From Zwartia sp. (GTDB lineage: Bacteria > Pseudomonadota > Gammaproteobacteria > Burkholderiales > Burkholderiaceae_B): a DNA stretch of 13,929 nt. The first letter of the stretch is position 1. Each line of letters starts with the position of its first letter. Location: contig JAURZO010000080.1 in NCBI GenBank assembly GCA_030653405.1, positions 1 to 13,929 on the forward strand, given 5' to 3'. The translations under genes were made by a program, and so were the position numbers. This document shows, piece after piece, positions 5,189-13,293 of the stretch. Under the pieces are notes generated by a model. That model saw nothing but the letters and a program-made list of their open reading frames with translations, ran no database searches and was not told the origin of the DNA.

Positions 5189-7897
5189 ATGCGTACAGAG
5201 ACAGGCACCACTATTCGTCGCGAAGACTATCGTCCATTCGCCTTCATTATTCCTACTGTACAACTTGAGTTCGAACTTGAACCTGAGCTGACATGGGTCA
5301 AGGCACTTTTTTTAGTCGAACGACGTAACGATCTATCGCGCGAATCCGATCTGATCCTCCACGGTGAAGAGCTTGCCCTGATTTCCATTCACGTCAATGG
5401 GATTGAACTCGGTCATACGCAATACGCACTTACCGACACCACGCTGACCATCAAGGATCTGCCAGACCGGGCAGAAGTTTTAATTGTCAGCACTTGCCAG
5501 CCTGCGCACAATACAAGTTTGTCCGGATTGTATGTATCTGGCAAAAGTCTATTTACGCAGTGCGAGGCCCAAGGTTTTAGAAAAATAATCTGGTTTGCAG
5601 ACCGCCCGGACATCATGTCGGTCTACCACGTCACGCTGCGCGCAGACCGTCACCAATATCCGTTACTCCTTTCAAACGGCAACTTGGTGCTCAAGCGTGA
5701 ACTCGAAGAAAACCGACACGAAGCTCAATGGCATGACCCCTTTGCCAAACCTAGCTACCTATTTGCTTTGGTTGCTGGAGATTTCGCCTGCAGAGAACAC
5801 TCAACCAAGACCGCGAGTGGCCGTGACGTACTTCTCCAGGTCTATAGCGATCCAGGCACGGAAAATCAAACGCAATGGGCAATGGAGTCTCTCGAACGCT
5901 CACTGCGATGGGACGAACAGCGCTTCGGACTAGAGCTCGACCTTGATCGTTTCATGATTGTCGCAGCGCGCGATTTCAATATGGGTGCGATGGAAAATAA
6001 AGGGTTAAATATTTTCAATGCCGCCTACGTCCTCGCCAATCCCAACACCGCGACAGACTCGAACTATCAGGCCATCGAAGCAGTCATTGGACATGAGTAT
6101 TTCCATAACTGGACTGGCAACCGCGTGACGTGCAGAGACTGGTTTGAACTCAGCCTCAAAGAAGGTCTGACGGTTTTTCGCGATCAAGAATTTACGGCCG
6201 ACATGATGGCCCAAGGCCTCGATGCAGAAGCGGCTGCAAGCGCCCGCGCGATCAAACGCATTGATGATGTCGTGACGTTACGCGCGGCTCAGTTCCCTGA
6301 AGACAGTGGACCGATGGCGCACCCCATCCGTCCCGAAAGCTATCAAGAAATTGGTAATTTCTACACGGCAACAGTGTATGAAAAAGGTGCCGAAGTCATT
6401 CGCATGATGCATACCTTACTCGGTGAGACCGCATTTCGCGCAGGGATGGATGAATATTTTCGTCGCCATGACGGACAAGCGGTGACTTGTGATGACTTTG
6501 TTGCGGCAATGAACTGGTCTTTACAAAATGATCACCCCGAGAAAAGTCTCGATCAATTTAAGCGGTGGTACAGCCAGGCAGGCACTCCACGCGTCAACGC
6601 TTCTTTGACATACGATGAGAAGTCGAAACGCTGCACGTTGACCTTATCACAGCAATGCGATCCCGTTGGCGTGGAAAAAAAGTCAACTATTCGAAAGCTT
6701 CCCTTCCACATTCCTGTCACGATTGGCATGCTTGATGATCAAGGACAGGCACTTTTACTCAGGAAGGAGTCCGACAAAGGACCTCCCGTCACGGAGCTAT
6801 TACTCGAACTGACCCAAGAAACTCAGAGCTGGACATTTGAAGATCTCAGCGCAAAGCCCACTCCCTCGCTTTTGCGCAATTTTTCAGCTCCCGTTAATCT
6901 GGTCTACCCCTATACCGACCAAGAACTTGCCCTGCTATCCGCCCACGACAGCAACGCCTTTGCCCGTTGGGAAGCGGGTCAAGAACTGGCTACACGTCAA
7001 ATATTAAAAATGGCACAAACGTGGCGGGCAAAGGGTCAAATGTGCGCACCCGAACCCGTCATGCTTCAAGCCTGGGGCGCCATGCTGCAAGATCACACGA
7101 TCGACGCAGGTTACAAAGCGCGTGCACTAAGTTTGCCTGTTGAAAAAACTGTCCTCGAGCGGATGTCGCCAATGGATCCTATTGCGGTGTCTACAGCGCG
7201 TGCAGCTCTGCGTCGCCTGCTGGGCGAACGCTACGTCGCCACGCTAATGATGCTTTATCAAGATCAGGCAACGCCCGGCCCCTATTCTCCGGCACCCGGA
7301 CCCGCCGGTAAACGTGCGCTTAAAAATCTTGCGCTCTCTTACTTAATCGCCGCCAAAGTGCATGAGGCGATTGAACTCGCCTTCCAACAATTCAGACATG
7401 CCACCAATATGACTGACAGGATGGCCGCCTTTCATACACTCACACACGAAGCTCAGGGCGTACAAACAAGCGATGCCGTGACCAAGTTTTATGAAGACTG
7501 GCAGCACGATCCCCTTGTCATCGACAAATGGTTTGCCGTCCAGGCTAGCTCTCCTTTAACAAGTGCCGAAGCCGTGCGAGGGCTCATGGCCCATCCAGCA
7601 TTCACCTTGCGCAATCCCAATCGCGCGCGCTCGGTCATTTTTCAGTTTTGTTCAGCCAACCCGCTTGGCTTACATGCGCCAGATGGCAGTGGCTACACCT
7701 TCTGGGCCGATCAAGTACTCGCCCTCGACCACATCAATCCGGAAATCGCGGCTCGCCTGGCGCGCGCCTTTGATCACTGGTCACGTTTTATTCCAACCGT
7801 GCGTGACCAAATGCGTACACAGCTCCAACGCGTCTCTGACCACCCAGATCTTTCGCGCAATACTCAGGAGATCGTCTCCAAGGCGCTTGCGCTTTAA
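5189..7897 (+). CDS. pepN: Aminopeptidase N (membrane alanyl aminopeptidase, M1 family)
   Basis: This is PepN, the broad-specificity cytosolic zinc aminopeptidase that finishes peptide degradation. Counting from the upstream ATG at 5177 (906 aa), the substrate-binding GAMEN motif is at residues 270-274. The zinc site HEYFH is at 306-310, with the third ligand Glu329 spaced as expected (HExxH-X18-E). Long stretches such as TQCEAQGFR, WTGNRVTCRDWFELSLKEGL and HPIRP match E. coli PepN (870 aa), so the enzyme is complete. The ATG at 5189 (MRTETGTT) is chosen because GGAA lies 6 nt before it, while the ATG at 5177 has no ribosome binding site; this choice is uncertain by four codons. It is followed 72 nt later by fbp on the same strand, possibly one transcript. 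Confidence 0.95.
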   Translation: MRTETGTTIRREDYRPFAFIIPTVQLEFELEPELTWVKALFLVERRNDLSRESDLILHGEELALISIHVNGIELGHTQYALTDTTLTIKDLPDRAEVLIVSTCQPAHNTSLSGLYVSGKSLFTQCEAQGFRKIIWFADRPDIMSVYHVTLRADRHQYPLLLSNGNLVLKRELEENRHEAQWHDPFAKPSYLFALVAGDFACREHSTKTASGRDVLLQVYSDPGTENQTQWAMESLERSLRWDEQRFGLELDLDRFMIVAARDFNMGAMENKGLNIFNAAYVLANPNTATDSNYQAIEAVIGHEYFHNWTGNRVTCRDWFELSLKEGLTVFRDQEFTADMMAQGLDAEAAASARAIKRIDDVVTLRAAQFPEDSGPMAHPIRPESYQEIGNFYTATVYEKGAEVIRMMHTLLGETAFRAGMDEYFRRHDGQAVTCDDFVAAMNWSLQNDHPEKSLDQFKRWYSQAGTPRVNASLTYDEKSKRCTLTLSQQCDPVGVEKKSTIRKLPFHIPVTIGMLDDQGQALLLRKESDKGPPVTELLLELTQETQSWTFEDLSAKPTPSLLRNFSAPVNLVYPYTDQELALLSAHDSNAFARWEAGQELATRQILKMAQTWRAKGQMCAPEPVMLQAWGAMLQDHTIDAGYKARALSLPVEKTVLERMSPMDPIAVSTARAALRRLLGERYVATLMMLYQDQATPGPYSPAPGPAGKRALKNLALSYLIAAKVHEAIELAFQQFRHATNMTDRMAAFHTLTHEAQGVQTSDAVTKFYEDWQHDPLVIDKWFAVQASSPLTSAEAVRGLMAHPAFTLRNPNRARSVIFQFCSANPLGLHAPDGSGYTFWADQVLALDHINPEIAARLARAFDHWSRFIPTVRDQMRTQLQRVSDHPDLSRNTQEIVSKALAL

Positions 7898-7969
7898 ATC
7901 ACTTCAAGAGTCCTTTCGGCGCACTTCTTCATTCACCATACTTTCAATCACTGACTTTCGAACAAAAAT

Positions 7970-8986
7970 ATGAAACGTAAAACTCTCACTCAATACCTTG
8001 TTGAGCAACAGCGCGCCGAGCATGCCCTCAGCGCAGAAGTCCGGTTACTCATAGAAATTGTCTCAAGAGCCTGCAAGACCATTAGCCACGCCGTCAGTAA
8101 AGGCGCGCTCGGCGGGGTACTAGGTAGTCTTGAAAGCGAGAACGTTCAAGGCGAAGTTCAAAAGAAGCTAGATGTCATTTCGAACGAAGTTCTGCTTGAG
8201 GCCAATGAATGGGGTGGTCATCTAGCGGCCATGGCCTCAGAAGAAATGGAAACGATTCACTTGATCCCGAATCGATATCCCAAGGGTGAGTTTCTGCTGT
8301 TGTTCGATCCTCTCGATGGCTCCTCAAATATTGATGTCAACGTGTCAATCGGTACGATTTTCTCAGTTCTTCGTGCCCCGGCAAGCGCCTCTGGCCGCGA
8401 GATCAATGAACAAGACTTTCTTCAACCTGGCACCAGTCAAGTCGTTGCCGGCTATGCGATCTATGGTCCTCAGACCATGCTGGTCCTGACCATCGGCCAA
8501 GGCGTTGTGGGTTTCACGCTGGATCGCGAGATGGGCTCTTGGATCCTCACCCACGAGAAAATGTCGATTCCTGAGGATACTAAGGAATTTTCGATCAACA
8601 TGTCCAATATGCGCCATTGGGCTCCCCCGATGCGTCAATACATCGACGAGTGTCTTGCCGGGAAAACAGGCGTACGCGACAAAGATTTCAACATGCGCTG
8701 GATTGCGGCCATGGTCGCTGATGTGCATCGCTTGATCACCCGTGGCGGCATATTCATGTATCCGTGGGATGCTCGCGAGCCGAACAAGCCCGGCAAACTG
8801 CGCCTGATGTATGAAGCTAATCCAATGAGTATGCTGGTCGAACAAGCCGGTGGCGCATCGACCGATGGGTATCAGCGTATTTTGGAGATTCAACCAACGA
8901 GCCTGCATCAGCGCGTAGGCGTTGTATTGGGTTCAAAAAATGAAGTCGAGCGCGTGACCCGCTATCACCACGAAGCAAAAAGTTAA
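7970..8986 (+). CDS. fbp: Fructose-1,6-bisphosphatase, class I
   Basis: This 338-residue protein is class I fructose-1,6-bisphosphatase, which removes the 1-phosphate to give fructose 6-phosphate, the committed step of gluconeogenesis, in the cytosol. Metal-binding motifs are plain: ENVQGEVQKKLD (57-68), Ser-Glu-Glu at 90-92 and DPLDGSSNIDVN with Asp113 and Asp116. C-terminal KLRLMYEANPMSMLVEQAGG and DGYQRILEIQP blocks match E. coli Fbp (332 aa), so the gene is intact. The ATG at 7970 has no obvious ribosome binding site; the N-terminus nevertheless aligns with the family start (KTLTQYLVEQQ). It lies 72 nt downstream of pepN, and a strong inverted repeat follows at 9041-9086. Confidence 0.96.
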   Translation: MKRKTLTQYLVEQQRAEHALSAEVRLLIEIVSRACKTISHAVSKGALGGVLGSLESENVQGEVQKKLDVISNEVLLEANEWGGHLAAMASEEMETIHLIPNRYPKGEFLLLFDPLDGSSNIDVNVSIGTIFSVLRAPASASGREINEQDFLQPGTSQVVAGYAIYGPQTMLVLTIGQGVVGFTLDREMGSWILTHEKMSIPEDTKEFSINMSNMRHWAPPMRQYIDECLAGKTGVRDKDFNMRWIAAMVADVHRLITRGGIFMYPWDAREPNKPGKLRLMYEANPMSMLVEQAGGASTDGYQRILEIQPTSLHQRVGVVLGSKNEVERVTRYHHEAKS

Positions 8987-9040
8987 CGCTCAGCAATGTA
9001 AATTGGCGAACAACATCTGACTCTAAGACCTTGCCAGAAC

Positions 9041-9086
9041 GTTAAAAACCCGCTAATTCAACGATTTGATTCAGCGGGTTTTTAAC
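9041..9086. terminator. Bidirectional terminator between fbp and the quinone oxidoreductase gene
   Basis: GTTAAAAACCCGCT (9041-9054) and AGCGGGTTTTTAAC (9073-9086) are perfect 14-bp inverted arms around an 18-nt loop. On either strand the transcript has a GC-rich inner stem followed by a U run that is itself part of the stem. It sits 54 nt after fbp and also downstream of the convergent oxidoreductase gene, so it probably serves both. Confidence 0.85.
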
Positions 9087-9100
9087 GAACTGATACTTGG

Positions 9101-9216
9101 TGCTCAGTTTGAGCGGAATACGCACTCAGTGCTCAAAGCTGGCTGCTCAAGGCACGCTGCTTGATGCTCAGCGTATCTATCGCAGTCTCTGCTGTGACCT
9201 CTCAGCATCCAGCATC
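9101..9216. repeat. Cluster of short degenerate direct repeats
   Basis: TGCTCA occurs at 9101, 9130, 9144 and 9165 at irregular spacing, and CAGCATC is tandemly repeated at 9203-9216. The stretch between the terminator and the end of the oxidoreductase gene has no open frame or clear hairpin. It resembles decayed or slippage-generated sequence rather than a named repeat family. Confidence 0.5.
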
Positions 9217-9224
9217 TAATTCAT

Positions 9225-10211
9225 TTAATTCAGTGTAAAAATCGTGGCGCCAGTTGTCTTGCGCGCAGCTAATGCGGCTTGTGCTTCACCAGCCTGCTCA
9301 AGCGGGTAGCGCTGATCGATACGAATCTTGATTTTCTTGGCCAAAACCATCTCGAACAACTCATCTGCCGCAGCTTGCATTTTTTCTGGTGTGTTCACAT
9401 GAACAGCCAAGGTAGGACGCGTCACGTAGAGTGAACCTTTGGCAGCTAAGATGCCTAGATTGACGCCTTCAACCGCTCCGGATGCATTACCGTAACTGAC
9501 CATCAAACCACGGGGCTGTAAACAATCCAATGAGGTCATCCAAGTATCTTTACCCACACCGTCATAGACCACTGGCACTTTTTTACCGCCTGTGAGCTCG
9601 AGCACGCGCTCAACTACATTTTCTTTTGAATAATCAATGACTTCCCATGCACCATGCGCCTTGGCCAATGCGGCTTTTTCAGGACTCGATGCCGTACCAA
9701 TGACTTTGACACCCAAGGCTGCAGCCCATTGGCAGGCGATCAAACCCACTCCGCCAGCTGCTGCGTGAAACAAAATAGTCTCGCCTTCTTTGATGCGATA
9801 GGTCTGGCGCAACAAGTACTGTACGGTCAGTCCCTTTAGCATCATGGCTGCGGCTTCTTCAAAGCTAATACCATCAGGCAGCTTCACGACTTGGGCGGCC
9901 GGAACATTACGGGCCTGTGCATAACCCCCAATCGGACTTTGTCCATAGGCCACACGATCACCCACCTTAAAGCGTGTCACCGCTTTACCGACGGCCGTCA
10001 CCTCTCCAGCACCCTCAAAGCCTAATCCGTGTGGCAAAGGATTCTTATAGAGGCCGTCACGAAAATAGATATCAATGAAATTCAGACCAGCAGCATGCTG
10101 GCGGATCGTCACTTCGTTATCGCCAGGCGCGGGGACCTCGATTTGGACAAGCTGAAGGACTTCTGGTCCGCCGTTTTTTTCAATGCGAATGGCTTTAACA
10201 AGGTTGCTCAT
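9225..10211 (-). CDS. qor: NADPH:quinone oxidoreductase (zeta-crystallin-like, MDR family)
   Basis: This 328-residue protein belongs to the medium-chain dehydrogenase/reductase superfamily, quinone oxidoreductase branch, which transfers an electron or hydride from NADPH to quinones in the cytosol. The N-terminal GroES-like domain (about residues 1-125) includes GLNFIDIYFRDGLY and GFEGAGEV. The Rossmann domain carries the AAAGGVG nucleotide loop at 150-156, typical of QOR rather than zinc alcohol dehydrogenases, and the usual zinc-binding cysteines are absent. C-terminal YPLEQAGEAQAALAARKTTG matches E. coli QorA (327 aa). An AGGAGT ribosome binding site lies 4 nt before the ATG. It is monocistronic, divergent from yebC and convergent with fbp. 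The true substrate could be another enone or quinone. Confidence 0.92.
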   Translation of the reverse strand: MSNLVKAIRIEKNGGPEVLQLVQIEVPAPGDNEVTIRQHAAGLNFIDIYFRDGLYKNPLPHGLGFEGAGEVTAVGKAVTRFKVGDRVAYGQSPIGGYAQARNVPAAQVVKLPDGISFEEAAAMMLKGLTVQYLLRQTYRIKEGETILFHAAAGGVGLIACQWAAALGVKVIGTASSPEKAALAKAHGAWEVIDYSKENVVERVLELTGGKKVPVVYDGVGKDTWMTSLDCLQPRGLMVSYGNASGAVEGVNLGILAAKGSLYVTRPTLAVHVNTPEKMQAAADELFEMVLAKKIKIRIDQRYPLEQAGEAQAALAARKTTGATIFTLN

Positions 10212-10293
10212 GTGAACTCCTGACTAGGCTTAAGGGATGCTAAAAAAAATAAATATGGCAATGTCGAGAAGGTCTGAGTTTATATCGCTCCCA

Positions 10294-10314
10294 AGGTAAA
10301 ATGCGCTTTTACCT
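10294..10314. promoter_or_regulatory. Palindrome overlapping the yebC promoter
   Basis: AGGTAAAA (10294-10301) and TTTTACCT (10307-10314) are perfect 8-bp arms around TGCGC. The left arm contains TAAAAT (10297-10302), a plausible -10 hexamer for yebC, placing the palindrome over the transcription start. On the other strand a TATAAA (10279-10284) could serve the divergent oxidoreductase gene. It may be an operator; no U tract follows, so it is not an intrinsic terminator. Confidence 0.45.
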
Positions 10315-10325
10315 CGATAAATTGC

Positions 10326-10329
10326 AGGA
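10326..10329 (+). promoter_or_regulatory. Ribosome binding site of yebC
   Basis: AGGA within GCAGGAAACT lies 4 nt before ATG 10334. It supports that start rather than the in-frame ATG at 10301, and it agrees with the conserved MAGHSKWA N-terminus. Confidence 0.6.
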
Positions 10330-10333
10330 AACT

Positions 10334-11065
10334 ATGGCCGGACACAGCAAATGGGCCAATATCCAGCACCGTAAAGGTCGCCAGGATGCCAAACGCGGAA
10401 AACTTTGGACCAAAATCATTCGCGAGATCACTGTTGCCGCCCGAGCGGGCGGAGCGGATCCGGATGCCAATCCCAGATTGCGGATGGCATGGGATAAGGG
10501 AACCGCCGCCAACATGCCCAAAGACAATATTCAACGCGCCATCACACGTGGTGCGGGCGGTGCCGATGGCGCCAACTATGACGAGATCCGTTATGAGGGT
10601 TACGGAATTGGCGGTGCAGCGGTCGTCGTCGACTGCATGACCGACAACCGCACCCGCACAGTGGCAGACGTTCGCCACGCATTCTCTAAAAATGGCGGCA
10701 ATCTAGGCCAAGAAGGTTCAGTCGCCTTTATGTTTACGCACTGCGGCCAGTTCATCTTCGCTCCTGGCACATCCGAAGACACCGTCATGGAAGTCGCACT
10801 TGAGGCGGGCGCAGACGATGTCCTGACCGACGAAGAAGGCGTGATCGAGGTCATTTGCCCAACAACATCTTTTGCTGCAGTCCGCGATGCGCTTCAAGCC
10901 AAAGGCCTGGTGCCCGAGATGGCGGATATCGTCATGAAACCCAACAACGAGGTCGAACTCTCCGGCGATGACGCAATCAAAATGCAAAAGCTACTTGATG
11001 CTCTTGAGTCGCTCGATGACGTTCAAGAGGTCTACACCAACGCAGTGATGGACGAGCAGGACTAA
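10334..11065 (+). CDS. yebC: YebC/PmpR family protein (TACO1-like)
   Basis: This 243-residue protein is a YebC/PmpR family member, starting with the family signature MAGHSKWANIQHRKG. The family was annotated as DNA-binding regulators (PmpR in Pseudomonas). More recent work on bacterial YebC and mitochondrial TACO1 ties the family to translation of proline-rich or otherwise stalling sequences on the ribosome. The sequence shows the conserved acidic C-terminal domain (EVELSGDDAIKMQKLLDALE) and ends at the usual length (about 245-250 aa). An in-frame ATG at 10301 would add 11 residues, but it lies inside the promoter palindrome, whereas AGGA stands 4 nt before the ATG at 10334. In many bacteria yebC sits with ruvC; here it leads the purD-hemF-nadD-rsfS run, with a 5-nt gap to purD. 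Confidence 0.95.
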   Translation: MAGHSKWANIQHRKGRQDAKRGKLWTKIIREITVAARAGGADPDANPRLRMAWDKGTAANMPKDNIQRAITRGAGGADGANYDEIRYEGYGIGGAAVVVDCMTDNRTRTVADVRHAFSKNGGNLGQEGSVAFMFTHCGQFIFAPGTSEDTVMEVALEAGADDVLTDEEGVIEVICPTTSFAAVRDALQAKGLVPEMADIVMKPNNEVELSGDDAIKMQKLLDALESLDDVQEVYTNAVMDEQD

Positions 11066-11070
11066 AAACA

Positions 11071-12351
11071 ATGAAATTACTTGTAATTGGGTCCGGTGGC
11101 CGCGAACACGCACTGGCCTGGCGCCTTCTTCAATCAAGCCGCGTTGAACACGTTTACGTCGCGCCCGGTAACGGCGGCACCGCCCTAATGGCAGGCGCTT
11201 CGAATATTGAACTGACAGACCCAGAAGCGCTCGCAGCGTTTGCGCGCGAGCACGATGTCGCACTGACCGTTGTCGGACCAGAGGCCCCTCTTGCGAAAGG
11301 CATTGTCGATACATTTCGCGCGCAAGACCTAAAGATATTTGGACCGACGCGTGCAGCGGCTCAGCTTGAAAGCTCCAAAGACTTTGCCAAGGCCTTTATG
11401 GTCCGACACAATATCCCGACCGCAGAGTATCAAACATTTACCGATCCGCAAGCGGCGCATCAATACATTGACGCGCAAGGTGCGCCCATTGTGATCAAAG
11501 CGGATGGACTCGCGGCAGGAAAAGGCGTTGTTGTTGCGATGACGCTTCAAGAAGCCCATGAGGCGGTCGATGCCATGCTAGGCGATGGCTCATTGGGTGC
11601 CGCTGGCGCACGTGTCGTAATCGAAGAGTGTCTGCTTGGCGAAGAAGCCAGCTTCATCGTGTTGTGTGATGGGAAAAATATATTCCCTCTTGCCACAAGT
11701 CAAGATCACAAGCGCCTCAAAGATGGCGATCAGGGTCCAAACACGGGTGGCATGGGTGCGTACTCCCCGGCACCCGTTGTCACGCCCATTATTTTTCAAC
11801 GCGCCATGAAAGAAGTCATCGAGCCGACCATCAAAGGCATGGCTGCTGATGGCATTCCATTCACTGGCTTTTTATATGCAGGACTCATGATTGGCGAGGG
11901 AGATGATGTCAACTGCCCAATCAAAGTCCTCGAATTCAACTGCAGAATGGGTGACCCCGAAACACAACCCATCATGCTGCGAATTCGCAGTGATCTCCTA
12001 TCTGTGTTTGAGCACGGTGTGAACGGGACGCTTGATCAGGCAGAGATTGACTGGGATCCTCGCACCGCACTGGGTGTCGTAATGGCTAGCTTCAACTATC
12101 CAGGAACACCTCGATTGGGTGATCCGATCACTGGCATCCCCACCGATGAATTAGATTGTGTCGTGTTTCATGCTGGAACAACGCTTAAAGACGGCATACC
12201 TCATACTAGTGGCGGACGGGTATTGTGTGTGACAGCACTGGAAGGCACCGTTCGTGCGACACAAAAACGTGCTTACGAGACAATCAGTCATATTCATTTT
12301 GATGGCGCGCAATACCGCACCGACATCGGCTGGCGAGCGCTGGAGTCCTGA
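11071..12351 (+). CDS. purD: Phosphoribosylamine--glycine ligase (GAR synthetase)
   Basis: This 426-residue enzyme is PurD, an ATP-grasp ligase that joins glycine to 5-phosphoribosylamine with ATP, the second step of de novo purine synthesis, in the cytosol. Seen in order are the N-terminal SGGREHALAW, the PGNGGTA loop, the ATP-grasp segment VIKADGLAAGKGVVV, a central SQDHKRLKDGDQGPNTGGMG block (PurD signature) and the metal-binding EFNCRMGDPETQ. Length matches E. coli PurD (429 aa). An AGGA ribosome binding site overlaps the end of yebC, 9 nt before the ATG. The gene follows yebC by 5 nt and precedes hemF by 3 nt. No PurR-like operator is apparent because transcription seems to begin at yebC. 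It is unlinked here from purH, which often neighbours purD in enterobacteria. Confidence 0.97.
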   Translation: MKLLVIGSGGREHALAWRLLQSSRVEHVYVAPGNGGTALMAGASNIELTDPEALAAFAREHDVALTVVGPEAPLAKGIVDTFRAQDLKIFGPTRAAAQLESSKDFAKAFMVRHNIPTAEYQTFTDPQAAHQYIDAQGAPIVIKADGLAAGKGVVVAMTLQEAHEAVDAMLGDGSLGAAGARVVIEECLLGEEASFIVLCDGKNIFPLATSQDHKRLKDGDQGPNTGGMGAYSPAPVVTPIIFQRAMKEVIEPTIKGMAADGIPFTGFLYAGLMIGEGDDVNCPIKVLEFNCRMGDPETQPIMLRIRSDLLSVFEHGVNGTLDQAEIDWDPRTALGVVMASFNYPGTPRLGDPITGIPTDELDCVVFHAGTTLKDGIPHTSGGRVLCVTALEGTVRATQKRAYETISHIHFDGAQYRTDIGWRALES

Positions 12352-12354
12352 GCC

Positions 12355-13293
12355 ATGACTGCGACCAAAGATCCCACCAAGCATTCTGTTGTCGATCTAC
12401 CTGGCGTGCGCGCCTACCTACTGGGTCTTCAGCAAAGCATCGTTTCAGCACTTGAAAATGCGGGTGGTGAATCATTTCAAAGAGATGAATGGACTCGCGC
12501 CGAAGGTGGCGGAGGCATTTCAAGATTGATCGAAGGCGGACAATTATTTGAACGTGCGGGTGTTCTGTTTAGCCATGTCAAAGGCATGACTTTACCGCCC
12601 TCGGCGACCCTTCACCGCCCCGAAGTTGCTGGTCGACCGTGGGAAGCCATGGGCGTCTCGATGGTGCTGCATCCACGCAATCCCTATATTCCTACCACGC
12701 ACATGAATGTGCGAATGTTTGTCGCACAAGCCCAACCTGGCAAAGATCAACAGGATATCTTCTGGTTCGGAGGCGGGATGGATCTCACCCCTTACTATCC
12801 CTTCGAAGAGGATGCGAAACATTTTCACCAAGTCAATCACGATGCACTCGCGCCTCACAGCGCGACCGCTTACGCAGAGTACAAAAAATGGTGTGATGAA
12901 TACTTTTTTTTGAAGCATCGTAACGAAACACGTGGCGTAGGTGGTATTTTCTTTGATGACCTGAATGCCGAGGGCTTTGACGCGTCTTTTGACTTGGTTC
13001 GCTCAGTAGGTGACGCATTTATTCCCGCTTACATGCCGATTGTAGAAAGGCGGCGTGAGCTGTCTTACGGAGAGCGTGAACGAGATTTTCAGGCCTATCG
13101 CCGTGGTCGTTACGTAGAATTCAATCTTGTCTTTGACCGCGGCACACTCTTTGGATTGCAGTCTGGTGGGCGCACAGAGTCAATTTTGCTCTCCATGCCT
13201 CCTATGGCTGCGTGGCGCTACAACTGGCAACCAGAAGCGGGATCGCCCGAAGCCAAACTTTCGGACTTTCTTAAGCCGAGGCAGTGGGTCTGA
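12355..13293 (+). CDS. hemF: Oxygen-dependent coproporphyrinogen-III oxidase
   Basis: This 312-residue enzyme is HemF, which oxidatively decarboxylates coproporphyrinogen III to protoporphyrinogen IX using O2, late in heme synthesis. Signature blocks are HPRNPYIPTTHMNVRMF (106-122), WFGGGMDLTPYYPF (137-150), the KWCDEYFFLKHR family motif (178-189) and YVEFNLVFDRGTLFGLQSGG (253-272). Length is slightly above E. coli HemF (299 aa), mostly through a longer N-terminus. GGAG lies 9 nt before the ATG, inside the purD end. The stop overlaps the nadD start by one base (TGATG). A run of eight T (12904-12911) falls in the catalytic region at codons for Tyr-Phe-Phe-Leu. The oxygen-dependent form implies at least microaerobic life; an oxygen-independent HemN may exist elsewhere. 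Confidence 0.97.
   Translation: MTATKDPTKHSVVDLPGVRAYLLGLQQSIVSALENAGGESFQRDEWTRAEGGGGISRLIEGGQLFERAGVLFSHVKGMTLPPSATLHRPEVAGRPWEAMGVSMVLHPRNPYIPTTHMNVRMFVAQAQPGKDQQDIFWFGGGMDLTPYYPFEEDAKHFHQVNHDALAPHSATAYAEYKKWCDEYFFLKHRNETRGVGGIFFDDLNAEGFDASFDLVRSVGDAFIPAYMPIVERRRELSYGERERDFQAYRRGRYVEFNLVFDRGTLFGLQSGGRTESILLSMPPMAAWRYNWQPEAGSPEAKLSDFLKPRQWV

Noticed and set aside
8363..8908. Long open frame of 181 codons antisense to fbp
   Set aside because: It lies fully inside the conserved fbp gene, has no recognisable motif or ribosome binding site, and is explained by the codon pattern of the sense gene.
9101..9170. Repeat words considered as a CRISPR array
   Set aside because: The repeats are only six bases long with irregular spacing of 14-29 bases and no cas genes nearby.
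10301..10333. Eleven-codon N-terminal extension of YebC
   Set aside because: The extension falls in the promoter palindrome and precedes the conserved MAGHSKWA start, which has its own AGGA site.
13284..13292. GTG start adding three residues to NadD
   Set aside because: The ATG at 13293 matches the family N-terminus and gives the TGATG overlap with hemF that recurs at the nadD/rsfS junction.
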